Below are positions 19,562 through 31,054 of a DNA stretch of 64,000 bases, one piece after another. A model generated the notes under the pieces. It was not told the DNA's origin, searched no databases, and was given only the letters and a program-made list of their open reading frames with translations. The position numbers and the translations under genes were made by a program. Each line of letters starts with the position of its first letter. The first letter of the stretch is position 1. Origin of the DNA: Anaspis maculata (taxonomy: Eukaryota > Arthropoda > Insecta > Coleoptera > Scraptiidae). Location of the stretch: positions 35,270,177-35,334,176 of the forward strand of contig OX421964.1 in NCBI GenBank assembly GCA_949128115.1, in the 5' to 3' direction.

Positions 19562-20672
19562 AATCAATTTTCTCTACAAGTTCCCTTAACCTCCGACCGT
19601 ATGTGGGACAAGATTTATGGTCCGCAGCATGACGACATTCGGCCTCAGAGAGTTTTGCACGGGTGCAGTTAATACATTTAGGAGTTTGTTTCTTATTCTG
19701 GCATTCCTTATAAATGTGGTCACCGGCACAGTGCCCGCACGCACGGTCGCTCCTACAGTTCGCGGCCGCATGGCCGTATTTTTGACAGGCATAGCATCTC
19801 TGAATACGCACATGATCGCTCACCCGACAGGACTGCCAGCCCATGTAGAGTCGGCCCTCTGCTAGAATTTTTGTCCGAATGGCAGGAGATACCTCGCACA
19901 GCCATGTGGCGACAGTGGCACCCCTCGCACCTATTTTGTAAAGGACCTTTAGGTCTTCCTCATTTGCGCCTACCAGGGAAGAGTTTTGATCGACCAATGC
20001 AGAACGAACTTCCTTGTCACTCATGTTCTGGGGTACCCCGTATACCGCCACCCTGGGCTTGAACCTGCCCAGAACTTTGATGTTAAGGCCGGCATTTTTG
20101 AGTTTTTGTGTGTGTTCTGAGAATTTGGCCAGATCGACCGATTCCGAGCTGCTCGTCTCGATAACCACGCCCGCATCACGGGTACTAAAGACCTTGTTGA
20201 CAGTAAAGCCTAGTTGGGGCGGCTTGATAAGCCCATACAGAGTTTTTTTCGTATCATCAGATGTTTTGTTTTCTGGGACTGTCTGCGTGACGAGCAGTCT
20301 GACATTGTTAGATGGAACTACCTTTTTGCCAGGGGGTAATTGAATTTTGGAAGAGGCTGCCGCAGCAGCGTAAGAGCCGGGTTTGGAAGATTGAGCAGGT
20401 TTAGAGGAAGTGAGCTCATTACAGAGTGCCCCGTAGGCGTTCGACATTGTAATGACTGCTTTACTGATGGCACTACAGGCAGAGGAGATGGCCTCCCTTC
20501 GGACGAGACTTTCTTTGGACGTCAGGTTGCATTTCGTGATGGACTCAACGGCCCTGCTAACGAGCAAAGCAAACTCATGGAACTCATCTTGGGATTTCGG
20601 AATCGCAAATTGTTCGGGTTCATCCCCGCCATCGTCCACAGACACAGAAGTTCTTCCTTGAGAAAACGCCAT
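19551..20672 (-). CDS. R1-like LINE ORF1 (Gag-like, three zinc knuckles)
   Basis: A 373-residue protein; I chose the ATG at 20672 because the frame upstream offers only GTG. The amino half is Ser/Ala-rich and low in structure. The middle (KVLGRFKPRVAVYGVP onward) is the conserved region before the knuckles. Three zinc knuckles follow: CYACQKYGHAAANC (C-x2-C-x4-H-x4-C), CGHCAGDHIYKEC (C-x2-C-x3-H-x4-C), and CINC...H...C. It would bind the element RNA in a ribonucleoprotein particle. It ends at TAG 19553-19551, inside the first codons of ORF2. Confidence 0.88.
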   Translation of the reverse strand: MAFSQGRTSVSVDDGGDEPEQFAIPKSQDEFHEFALLVSRAVESITKCNLTSKESLVRREAISSACSAISKAVITMSNAYGALCNELTSSKPAQSSKPGSYAAAAASSKIQLPPGKKVVPSNNVRLLVTQTVPENKTSDDTKKTLYGLIKPPQLGFTVNKVFSTRDAGVVIETSSSESVDLAKFSEHTQKLKNAGLNIKVLGRFKPRVAVYGVPQNMSDKEVRSALVDQNSSLVGANEEDLKVLYKIGARGATVATWLCEVSPAIRTKILAEGRLYMGWQSCRVSDHVRIQRCYACQKYGHAAANCRSDRACGHCAGDHIYKECQNKKQTPKCINCTRAKLSEAECRHAADHKSCPTYGRRLRELVEKIDYGE

Positions 20673-20702
20673 AACGAAAGTGGCCGTCCGCGGACGGACC
20701 AC

Positions 20703-22595
20703 TTAGAGAGTAGAAAAAGTACCAAAGAAGTACGCAGGCCCGAAGCTGCAACTCACAACCACACAGAAAAATGTGTAGACTACTGCAGGAAAGGAAAGTA
20801 TGAAGATACTTATCCGATTAGTCTGCATCAAAATGAATGACTTCATAATAACGTAACTTTCTTTTTTCATGTAAGAGACAGATGCAGAAACATCAAAGAT
20901 AAGGGTCGGAACGCTATCAAGAAGGAGAACAATTAGCGCGGGTGAAACCAATGGCGAGAACGGAAGGTTCAAAAAAACGGATCCGACCAAACACTAACTA
21001 GCTCAGCGGGTCGTTTCGGAGGGTGCCCAATTAGGTCCGCAACTGTTGTAAGGATATTGGCTCGTGAAATATCGGGCGCATTAAATTGGAAATCTTGCGT
21101 TTCTCACTATTCACATCACTCGTTCTCATGATTCACCGCGCCCAAAGTGGAGCCCATGATTTGGCGTAACTCGATAGTTTTATTTCCTTTGCACTTATAC
21201 AACTCTGAGAAATATCATGCAAAATTACCTCCTCCCGGATGATATAGTGGGTACTTATTCTCGAACCTACTCCCTTGCAGTTGCGATTTGACACTAATGG
21301 AATGTACATGGAGCATAAAAGATAAATTAACCCATTTTCAACTCTCTGTACTTCTTTGCATTCCAGCTCGGCGAATACCATATTCCGATAGGTAGGTGGG
21401 CACCTATCTTTAGAAACGCTTGCCGGAAATTTAGACCTATTAAGATAGTACTTTACTGGAGAAACTCACTTCCATAGTTTTTGCTGTGATGTAAATTTTT
21501 AATGAACGGCTATGTGAGAATTATTCCGCAACTTGAGAGCCACCTACCGGCCATCAATTTTGTTGTTCAGCCACATTTTATGGCAATGTAATATTCCCCG
21601 GTCCAATTTGACCTATTTTGACCGTCATTATGCCGTCCCGAAACTACAAGCAGTAAATCGGAAAGGTCATCGCCTGGGTCATTTTGAATAAAATCTGTTC
21701 TGCGACGATAAACGCGTGATTTATGATTGTTTCGGAGTTGGGTATAGTAGTGCGGCATAAATCCTGTGTTGCGAAAATGAAAGTTCGGTGCAACAGGAAT
21801 ACAACACGTCGCGTCGACGAGATGAATAAACAGACAGGAACGAGAAGGTGGTCGTCACCTGCCTGGATTGGGGATTTTTGACATGCTGCTGTTATCGCAG
21901 AGTTATGAAGAGGAAGTCGACCGTAAAACGCAATAAAACATACATAAAAGCACAGTTTGGGAAACAATCAATCACAAACTCGTTTAAGACTGTTTGCACT
22001 GGCAGTTTCGGTGCTCATATTGAATTATCACACACACAGCACGCATTCTCTCAGGCGCCAAACGAAAGGAACAAATGCCAACAGCTGGAGATAATTGATC
22101 ATTTGCAGAATAATGGCTCTCGATATTTTAGGCATCGCCTCGGTTTGAGAGAAAAAATATATTGAAAATGTTCTCAGTGAAGGGAAGTTCCTTCCGTGCA
22201 AGATAACGGCATCAGTAGGTTAGTAATGAAAACGGGCATCTTGGGACCTGGATGGCTCTACTGAAGCCCCCAATAAAAGACGAAACACTTGTATGCACAG
22301 TCCCATGTTGATAACGGTAATAATGGTTGATGTCCAGTAAATTGTTCCTTTTTTTATCAAGGTCAAAGCAGTTTTAGTTTCTTTAGCTCTTCCTACGGGA
22401 GATGTAGACTGGAACACAACAAAAATTCTAGTTTGACAAAATTTGGGGAAGGTCTTGTTCAAATTACAAGAATTCAACGTGAAAGTCAACCTCTGGAAAT
22501 GTCGATTTCTTCATCCATAAGTTGAATAGGTACTCGGATCAAGAGTTGAGCTCACAAGGTCCATATGGGTCATAATTATGTCTGTTGGAGTCAAC
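20703..22595. other. No recognisable gene
   Basis: The left part probably contains the 5' UTR of the R1-like LINE (minus strand). The remainder is non-coding; the short open frames have no recognisable motifs and no terminal repeats were found. Confidence 0.35.
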
Positions 22596-22853
22596 AATCC
22601 GTGCCATACCAGAGTTCCACAACCAACATCATGGTGAGCTCTAGAAAGTCACTTGAGGCTATCGAAAAATTGCGCTATGTGCTTTCGATCTTTGGATTGC
22701 CAGACGAGTTGATGAGTGACAATGGTATGCCATTTAATGGAATAAAGTATAAAACTTTTGCCTTAAAAACGACATTACATGTACCTTCACACCACCCGCT
22801 GTACCCCAGGTCGAACGGGACTGTGAAGTGTGGAGAAGCAAGATCAAACTGTT
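22596..22853 (+). pseudogene. Integrase core relic of an LTR retrotransposon
   Basis: The translation contains EKLRYVLSIFGLPDELMSDN, then GMPFNG, then HHPLYPRSNGTVK. This is the integrase core pattern of Ty3/gypsy-like elements: FGLP..L.SDNG.xF, followed by the hPxSNGxxE block. About 85 residues survive, flanked by stops, and no other pol domain or LTR is seen around it. It is a fragment and not a functional gene. Confidence 0.65.
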
Positions 22854-23730
22854 GACTCGAATGGTTTTATGATGCACAATCAAAGATTTCACCTGGCGAA
22901 AGAGTAAATTTTACAATTTAAGTAATCTTCTCGGCTTATCAGAGGTTGATTTTTTTTTAAATAAAGAGCGTTGTACACTTTGGATCTTGCAAACTGTTTA
23001 ATTTAAATTTTACCTTACTTCCCACTAAACAAAATAACGTCATTCTATTGTTCCAATAACGTTCACTCTTAAACAAGAACGTTTGGATTTGGCGTTCATT
23101 TGATGTCAAAATAACGTTTTATAGAAGTCCTATATTCGCCTTGTTGAACGTTCTCATAAAAACGTTCTCACAAGAACGTTTTTCAGCAGTTGTACAAGTA
23201 GCGGTTTCGTTGGAATGGTTTTTGGACGTTGAAAAGTGAACAACGTTTGGACATTGATTGCAACACGCTCAATAAATGTTTTGTACTCTTACTACTTTTT
23301 AATGTTATGGAATGAACGTTTTATTGATGTATGTTTCCTCATGTTAATAGATGTTTCTAATTATTTAACAATGAAACGTTCAAATAATAGGTATCTGACT
23401 GGAATAATGTTGCAAAAATAAACAATTACCTCAATTTTCATTATAAGATGATACCATGGGATTGGTAGCCATCAGTGAAGTAGCAACAAATCAGATGGAT
23501 GCATTCATAATGAAAATGAAAGTCCATTGTTGATTTCTGCTACCTAATTTCAGGCATTACCTATTAATACCTGAGTTGTGAAAAACTTTTTTTTTCGTAG
23601 CGTGAACCTGAACCTCAACGATTATTATCATTATCATTATCATTATTGGGAATCATGCAAGCTGGAGCTTTATATCACTATGATATAGATTAGAAATGTG
23701 TCTAAACTCTAAAGTAAAAGACTTTTTAAT

Positions 23731-23750
23731 TTAATAATAATAATAATAAG
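23731..23750. repeat. (AAT)n microsatellite
   Basis: Short run of AAT units; a similar ATC/ATT run lies near 23625-23645. Confidence 0.8.
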
Positions 23751-25500
23751 TCTATTTCAGAACCAGATACCTTCTGTCGAATAATACCCAGTAACAATAA
23801 TGCGACATATTATGTATCCTGATTTTATTACAAAAGATACTAACTAAAAAATGTATGAAATGGAACATTTTTGGTAAAGAAAAAACTTTTGAATAAATAA
23901 AACTTCATATAATTAATTTTCTAAACAAAACTTAACATAAGATAGATTCGGTATAGGTAACTTAAGTCACGTGTTACTGAAGGGTCATTCATAGAGTATT
24001 TTAGCGTTGGTTCCCGGTGCGGGACCATTGCTTGAAGATGTTTTCTAATTCTTTATCTGTACTCTACACTCTACCTCTGTCCAGCAAGTCAGAGGGAAAA
24101 AGAAATATCACTGGGTGATTCGGTGTTCCCAGAAGACGAAGGTGCAGTTTTTTCCTTCAAGTTTTGTACCACTTCAATAATTGGTTCCTCCCTGAAGCTA
24201 TCTGGAACACATTGAGAAATCACCTTCAGCACTACTTTAGTCAGTCAGAGTGGACTTAAAATCAATTCTATCAGTCGTAGCTGTACACCAAATTATTCTA
24301 CACTTCTAACGATTTCGATTATTTTCAGCATGGATGATCACTGGACCTATTCAAGCGTTTTGACTCGGAGTACCACCAAATTTGCCCCTTAAGGACGAAG
24401 GGGAGGGGTATCTTCAGAATTGAAGCTCCAGGTCTAGTATGGTCCAATGAAGGCCCACAAAGACAAGCGAGTAGTCATTTTCGGATGATTTTCATTCGCT
24501 GATGTCGATTTTGACGTGAAAAATGAGTTGCGCAGTCATTTGACATAGATAATTGGGTATTAATAAGAGATAAAGATGAAATCAAGTGGTCATCTACTGA
24601 ACTCTGTATAGGAACTTGTTTTTTTTATGATAAATACTTCCCAAATATGGAGAGAGCACTACGTGTTCCAACTGATGACGTCGCGACGCAATGTCAAAAA
24701 ACATAGTGGTCGCCATTTCCAGAATAGTCGATATACCTATCATAATTTCTTTGATTTCTTCCATCAAACCATATGCTCTCAAGATTCAATAACATATTTC
24801 TGTCGATTTGGGGAAACGGCGGGCTACTAGTGCTAAACCAGATGCCTGTTAGAGGGAACTGTGAGGTTTCTTCACCCCCAAAATTTCCAAATTTGGCAAA
24901 TTTGGTGGTGCTCCGGGTCAAAACGCTTTATTAGGTCCAATAATCATATTTGCTGAAAATAATCGAAATCAATAGAAGTGCAGAACCTGGACGATTTTAG
25001 GCCTGTACCGCTACGACTATATAGAAAATTGTAAATTTCATACTAACAGAATATGGCGACGACGACATCGCACTTGCAGGGCTCTTCTTCGTCACTCTTT
25101 ATCGTCAGTCGGGGGGACGGGGGGTAGATAATCGAAAATTGTATTTTCTTCGAAGCACGATTCATACTACGCTTGCTCAAAGACGCCGTTAAGAGTTGTT
25201 CATACTTTTTACGTTTTACAAACGTTTTTGGCAAATCGTTTTTTGAACGTTCTCGTTCAAACGTTCCGACATTTAAAAATACTTGATGAATTTTGCTGAA
25301 TGCTGGTAATTTAGGTAGGCAGGATTATTCAGCCCAAAATTTTGAGTAGGTAGGTACATTCTTATTGTCTTCCATCAATGCACGATATACAAACTGGTGA
25401 TGGGCACTATCGAATGAATACTATCGAATTATTCGATAGCACGTCCAAATGAATAAATGAACGAATGAATGAATGAATGAATTAATTAATGAATTAATGA

Positions 25501-26055
25501 ATGGATGGATGGATGGATGGATGGATGGATGGATGGATGGATGGATGGATGGATGGATGGATGGATGGATGGATGGATGGATGGATGGATGGATGGATGG
25601 ATGGATGGATGGATGGATGGATGGATGGATGGATGGATGGATGGATGGATGGATGGATGGATGGATGGATGGATGGATGGATGGATGGATGGATGGATGG
25701 ATGGATGGATGGATGGATGGATGGATGGATGGATGGATGGATGGATGGATGGATGGATGGATGGATGGATGGATGGATGGATGGATGGATGGATGGATGG
25801 ATGGATGGATGGATGGATGGATGGATGGATGGATGGATGGATGGATGGATGGATGGATGGATGGATGGATGGATGGATGGATGGATGGATGGATGGATGG
25901 ATGGATGGATGGATGGATGGATGGATGGATGGATGGATGGATGGATGGATGGATGGATGGATGGATGGATGGATGGATGGATGGATGGATGGATGGATGG
26001 ATGGATGGATGGATGGATGGATGGATGGATGGATGGATGGATGGATGGATGGATG
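25501..26055. repeat. (ATGG)n tetranucleotide satellite, 555 bp
   Basis: About 139 perfect copies of ATGG, with imperfect GAATGAAT and GAACGAAC flanks (25445-25500, 26056-26300). Because the period is 4, all frames stay open on both strands (MDGW and HPSI repeats), which is an artefact. It lies inside the hAT copy, whose subterminal GAATGAAT repeats may have seeded the expansion. Confidence 0.97.
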
Positions 26056-26648
26056 AACGGAGGGACGGACGGACGAACGAACGAACGAACGAACGAATGA
26101 ATGAATAAACGAATGGATGAACAAATGAATGAATTAATGAATAAACAATTTGATGGATGAATCAACGAATTAATGAATGAACGAATAATTGAATGGATGA
26201 ATTAATATACAAGTGAATTCAACGGATGAACTGAATAATTTTGAATGCGAAACAGAATCAAATGATGAACGAATAAATGAATGAATTTTTACTTGTACGG
26301 GGTGTTTATAAGAAACTGTGATCGCAGCAGGCATGGGTCAGGCCGAAAAACGCAGTAACAGGCGCAATTGTAGTGATCGAAAGCGGATTCCAAAGGCGAT
26401 GCGATCACAGACATTTATAAACACCCGGTATTGAAAATTTTTGTTATACTTATGTAATTATAATTATAAGTTTTTTATGTTCCATGGAATCAGCAATTAA
26501 TGACTTAAACAATTTGATTTTCAGTCGATTTTTTGGAATGAATCATGAGATGTGCATTGTTATAATGTATTTAATTATTGATTTTTATAGGTAAGTGAAT
26601 GCAATCAAAATAAATAGAGAGACATATTAAATTTTAACTCGAAATTAT

Positions 26649-26937
26649 TCAATAAAAAAGAAAAAAAATGCTGCTCAAAAATATTATCAAATCTAGGTTT
26701 TTCCCGGTCAGGCGATTTCTCCTCTGATTGGTGATTTGCCCAGCTTTAGAGAAAACACGCTTCGACGATACTGAGGTGGCAGGCACGGACAAATGATTGC
26801 CTGAGGGCCATTTCAAATAATTCGGGAAAAATGGATGCAAATCTTTCCCAAAACTCAAATGGACTTTTATTGCTCGTCGACACGGATGAAATTGACGAAA
26901 GGCATTTTTGTTTTTTTCCACGGCGCGTTAACATCAT
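26649..26937 (-). pseudogene. hAT transposase C-terminal dimerisation domain, frameshifted
   Basis: Two minus-strand frames together give the hAT carboxy-terminal domain. The first reads FEFWERFASIFPELFEMA; after a frame change around 26815 the second reads HLSVPATSVSSKRVFSKAG, then RRNRLTGKNLD. The pattern FW...FP.L..lA, then LSVPATSVxSxRVFSxAG, then RNRL is diagnostic of hAT transposases. The rest of the transposase is missing, so the element cannot mobilise itself. Confidence 0.8.
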
Positions 26938-28795
26938 TCATAGCTGTGCATTCAAGTTGTTGTGTGCATTTATAACTTAGATTTTTGCACAGAGTGATTT
27001 TTGCGATATCAGTAAGTAGTACTACGTTGAATGACATGTGGCTTCAGTCAAGTTCAGTAAGTTGCAAAAATTACTCACGATTTACGACAATGACAACTGA
27101 CCACAAAGTGCTTAGTCCTATGTTTCTATAATCCTATAGTACCTCTACCTAGAACCTACCTAACCAATTCAATTCCGAAACGAATGGTTGATTAACAAAG
27201 TTTCGTTTCGTGAATAACAATAAATAAATTTGAATCAGTCTGAACTTTGAGAATTGAAAGTTTGTATTTTGTAATGTTTCAGTTCAATTAATGAATCAAA
27301 TGGATGAATCGATTGGAAATGGAATAAAAGAATGAATGAATAAATGAACGAATGGATGGATGAATGAATGAATGATTTGATAGCACATGAATGAATTCAA
27401 CAGATTCATGTGAATGAATGAATTTGAATGAATCATTCAATAGTTTCAGTCATTCGATAGTCGATCGATCATTCGATAGTCAAATTTATCGATAGTGCCC
27501 ATCACTAAGTACAAACTACAAACGCACAAAATGTAGGATTAATAACTCGAATGATAAGTTATTCATTTGTACTTTATATGAATAGAAAGCGTTGTATACT
27601 AACACTTACACAATGCGAGATAGATAGGAAACAGTGTTTTCAACACAATTTTGAAAAAAGTTTCTTGAAAACAATTATTAGAACGTTCTCTTCGAAACGT
27701 CATGTTGATTTTAAACTCGATTTTGAACAATGAACAACACATGTACGTTTTGCTGAAATCATTCATTTAAATTATGAATTTTTAACGTGCAAGCTTTGAA
27801 CATCAAAAAACCTTTGAAACAAAAACAATTGAAAAACGTTGACTTTCAAACATTTACTGAAGCTCGTTATCCAACCGTTCAAAATATAACATCATATTTA
27901 TTTATAAAAAGGAATGTTCAAATAACGTTTTCTTGCGAACGTTTGCTGAAAATCATCTTGGAAACGTTACATTAAGAACTTGAAAATGCCGTCTCCTTAT
28001 TAACGTTACATTTATGTTTATGAATGGAACGTTTGGAAAATCACGTCACATTAACGTGTCTTGAACGGTTTTCAAGAACGTTATTTACTGAACCACAAAT
28101 ATTCACGAACGTTAATATGATGTTTCATGTTGAGTGAGTTTTATCGAGTCAAACAAAATGATACTCATAGCCAGTTCCACCAGCGAATTAAATCATTGTT
28201 AACTAATTGAGATATTTTCTCTGGTGAATTTGACTTAGTGACCACAGAAAGCACAAGTTTCACGAAAGATTATGGAAAAATGTTTGGACCACAACAGCTT
28301 GTAAGCATTTTCCGTGGTCATTTAACCAGCACTGACCTAGAATCCATGAGAGAAAATGTCTAAATTAGCTAACAATATTTAAATTCGTGGTGGAATTGGA
28401 TGTCATAATAATTCTGAACCACTGCCCGCACATGTTTACATCTTTCTGCAGATCTGTGCATAAGAGTAACTTATTCTTATCGCCTAGCCCTGAGTTACTT
28501 CATATGCTTCGCAAACAACAATGGCCTTGGTCACGCGGGGCCACTGATGGTAACAAGAATGTCAATGCTTGTTGAAGTTTTCATCTACTATAGATTAAAT
28601 GTTGTTTGCAATTGTTGTTAGCATCAAAGCTAAGCCTCGCACAAAAAACGTAGCCAGTATGTATTATGTTTAGGCATTAGAACTTGATTTTGTTGTAATA
28701 TCAGAGAGGTGAAAGCCAGGACCTCGTAACTAACATTTTCGTTAAAATGGGATTATGGTGGCAGTAAAAGCCACTGACTGAGATGTTGATTGCAG

Positions 28796-29274
28796 GTTTC
28801 GCCCCGTTCATCGACGGCACCATCCTACTGAATCCTACAAGTGCTCCGCCGACCAGCGGCTCAGGGACGGCGTCGTCCACCGTGGCCACGTCAGCCGGTT
28901 ACGAACTGGCCGACTTTCCGGATCGCGATCTCCTCTTCGGCTTGACCAGCACCGAGTCGTATCTAGACCTGAACGCGCAGGACCTCGAGTTCGGTTTCAA
29001 CGAGACGCGACGGGACAGAATCTTGAGGACATACGTGCGCAACTCCTACTATTACCATCTGAACGAGATCTTTTCGACGCTGAAGAACGAGTACACGGAC
29101 TGGGAGAAGCCGACGCAGAACCCGCTCAGCGTGAGGGACGCCGCTCTGGACGTGCTGAGTGACGGTCACACGGCGGCGCCCCTCATCCGGGTGGGGTATC
29201 TCCACTCGATGCGGGGCGGGAAGACGTTTTTTCTGCACTTTCAACATCAAAGCGGCGAGCGGGACTTTCCGATG
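28796..29274 (+). CDS. Neuroligin, internal exon (cholinesterase-like domain)
   Basis: A 479-bp exon coding about 160 residues of a neuroligin, a postsynaptic cell-adhesion protein that binds neurexin through an inactive carboxylesterase fold. The acceptor is TTGATTGCAG ending at 28795 and the donor is ATG/GTAAGT with GT at 29275. The incoming phase is 1 and the outgoing phase is 0. Diagnostic blocks are FAPFIDGT, DRDLLFGLTSTESYLDL, LEFGFNETRRDRILRTYVRN, YTDWEKP and LSDGHTAAPLIRVGYLHSMR. The glutamate in TSTESY matches the position of the esterase triad acid. Residues after FIDGT form a low-complexity Ser/Thr insert. No neighbouring neuroligin exon is recognisable in the window, so both adjoining introns are long; the downstream one begins with foldback elements. 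Confidence 0.9.
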
Positions 29275-29403
29275 GTAAGTGTGACCGATGCGTTGGTTTC
29301 TGAGGGGGCTTCGCATGAAGTATCACTTAACTCAAACCTTGCCTTGGGACATTCAAATTTTTCATCATCATATCAAAGGAGACAACCAGGCTCTTACAGT
29401 CTA

Positions 29404-31005
29404 TAGCCCAGGCGCCAGGGAAAACAACAAGGAAATAATTGTTTCCTGGCTGGAAACTAGCTTAAAACGATCTGTGTAGCTTAGGTTTTGACATACTAGT
29501 TTCCCCCCTTTCAGAAATGTCGGCGTCATGTCGCCATCATCAACATGAAGTGCACCAGCGTGGTTTTTGCCGAATATCTTAATTTTGGGTCATCTGACAG
29601 CAAAAGATGTGAGGAGTCATTTTTAAGCCTATGAAATTCCCTACAGTTTGGTTTTTCAATCAATTCTCTGCAACCTATGGTCTTTGAGATAGAGCTTCTG
29701 GAAGCGAGAGTCATTGTCATGAAAGCTCCATGGCCACTTGACTTAAAAAACTAAAATGTCGATGTGACAAAAAAAATTCAAAATGAGATTACTCGAGAAT
29801 CCTTCATGCTATAGTTGCGGTGATGGTCTTAAACTCTTCCTCTTGAACCGTAGATTACGAATGTTGAAAAGTCAAAAACGTCACATTGTACATATACAGG
29901 GTGTACTACGGAAATCAAATCGGAACAGAGAAATTTGACATATTTCTTCAATTTAGCCTATGCGAAACTCTAAGCACTTATGACGAGTCCAATATCAATA
30001 TGCATTGCTCTGTTAGCTTCACTTGATACAGTTAAGAAGTGGTCAGCTCACAGCCTTCCTGTAAAATGTTTTGAAGGCCCTCTGAAATCATCAAAATTTA
30101 CAGTAGCAAGAAATGTATGTAACAGTATATAATATACCAAGGAACCAAAGTGAATTTTTGATCCCTTGGGTGAAGTCTGTTGCTCGAGGGCCCTTTGGGT
30201 CCAAATCCCCAAATTAAAAATTCAGTTTGGTCCTTTGGTATGTCCTTTGGTATATAATATACTGTTATATACATTCCTTGGTACTGCGAATTTTTAATAT
30301 TTTGATGATTCCAGAGGGCCTTCAAAACATTTTACAGTAAAGCTGTGGGCTGACCACTTCTTGAGTGTATCAAGTGAAGCTTATAAAGCAAATCCATATT
30401 AATATTGGACTTGTGTTAGGTGCTTAGAGTGTCGCATATAGGCTAAGTTGAAGAAATATGTGAAATTTCTCTGATCTGATTGGATTCCCTCAGTACACTC
30501 TGTATATGTACAATGTGACGTTTTTGAGTTTTCTATATTCGTAATCAACGGTTCAAGAGAAGGAGTTTAAGACCATCACCGCAACTATAGCGTGAAGGAT
30601 TCTCGAGAAATCTCATTTTGAAATTTTTTTGTCACATCGACATTTTAGTTTTTCGAGTCAAGTGGCCATGGAGTTCTTACGACAATGCCTCTCGCTTCCA
30701 GAAGCTCTATCTCAAAAACCATAGGTTGCAGGAAGGTCATTTAAAAACTATTCCGTATGGAATTTTATTGGTTTTAAAATGACTTCTTACATCTTTTGCT
30801 GTCAGATGGCCTAAAATCAATATATTCGGCAAAAACCACGCTGGTGCACTTCTTGTTGATGATGACGACATGACGCCGACCTTTCCGAAAGGGGGGAAAT
30901 TAGTATGTCAAAACCTAAGCCACGCAGATCGTTTCAAGCTAGTTTCCAGCCAGGAAACAATTATTTCCTTATTGAGCTGATTTTTGCTCCCTGGCGCCTG
31001 GGCTA
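29404..31005. mobile_element. Foldback element 1 (1602 bp)
   Basis: Starts TAGCCCAGGCGCCAGGG and ends CCTGGCGCCTGGGCTA. The two halves are inverted copies over almost their whole length (for example TAGGTTTTGACATACTAGTTT near 29483 mirrored near 30915), leaving a loop of about 50 nt near 30190. CTA flanks both ends (29401-29403, 31006-31008). It lies in the neuroligin intron, 130 bp past the exon. It encodes no protein. Terminal TAGNCCAG, similar size and a YTA flank are shared with the next two foldbacks. Confidence 0.85.
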
Positions 31006-31054
31006 CTATATTAAGCAAGGTTTGGAACCGATTTGATAATGACATATTTTCTTA

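Larger units (their letters stand above)
16478..20672 (-). mobile_element. R1-clade-like LINE, both ORFs intact
   Basis: A minus-strand non-LTR retrotransposon with a 373-residue zinc-knuckle ORF1 and a 1027-residue EN-RT ORF2 that overlap by 11 nt. The features in both ORFs (QDPY and GADMNARS endonuclease blocks, three knuckles, CxxC...H...C tail) are those of the R1 clade. It is not in ribosomal DNA, so it is a relative with other or no target specificity. Both ORFs lack disabling changes, which suggests a recent and possibly active copy. The 5' and 3' ends are not securely placed. Confidence 0.85.
25395..27508. mobile_element. Defective hAT transposon
   Basis: The left end is TGGTGATGGGCACTATCGA and the right end is the inverse of TAGTGATGGGCACTATCGA. 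Flanking octamers ATACAAAC (25387-25394) and GTACAAAC (27509-27516) form a TSD with one mismatch. Inside is a minus-strand relic of the hAT dimerisation domain (26649-26937) and a large ATGG satellite. The TATCGAAT and CGATAG motifs recur near both ends as subterminal repeats. This is a 2.1-kb decayed hAT copy, lying within the AACGTT element. Confidence 0.8.
23023..28136. mobile_element. Putative DNA element with AACGTT-rich ends
   Basis: About 400 bp at the left (23031-23430) and about 470 bp at the right (27660-28130, plus 25200-25275 before a later insertion) are packed with AACGTT, GAACGTT and AACGTTC motifs, which are rare elsewhere in the window. The outermost bases form a short inverted repeat, CACTAAACA on the left and TGTTGAGTG on the right. 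I read this as subterminal repeats of one element, interrupted by the hAT copy at 25395-27508. There is no transposase and no clear TSD, so the exact borders are uncertain. Confidence 0.45.

Noticed and set aside
22596..22853. A functional retroviral-like integrase gene
   Set aside because: Only about 85 codons survive, with stops on both sides and no LTRs or other pol domains nearby.
25473..26165. Long open frames on both strands (MDGW and HPSI repeats)
   Set aside because: They are translations of a tetranucleotide repeat; every frame stays open because the unit has no stop in any register.
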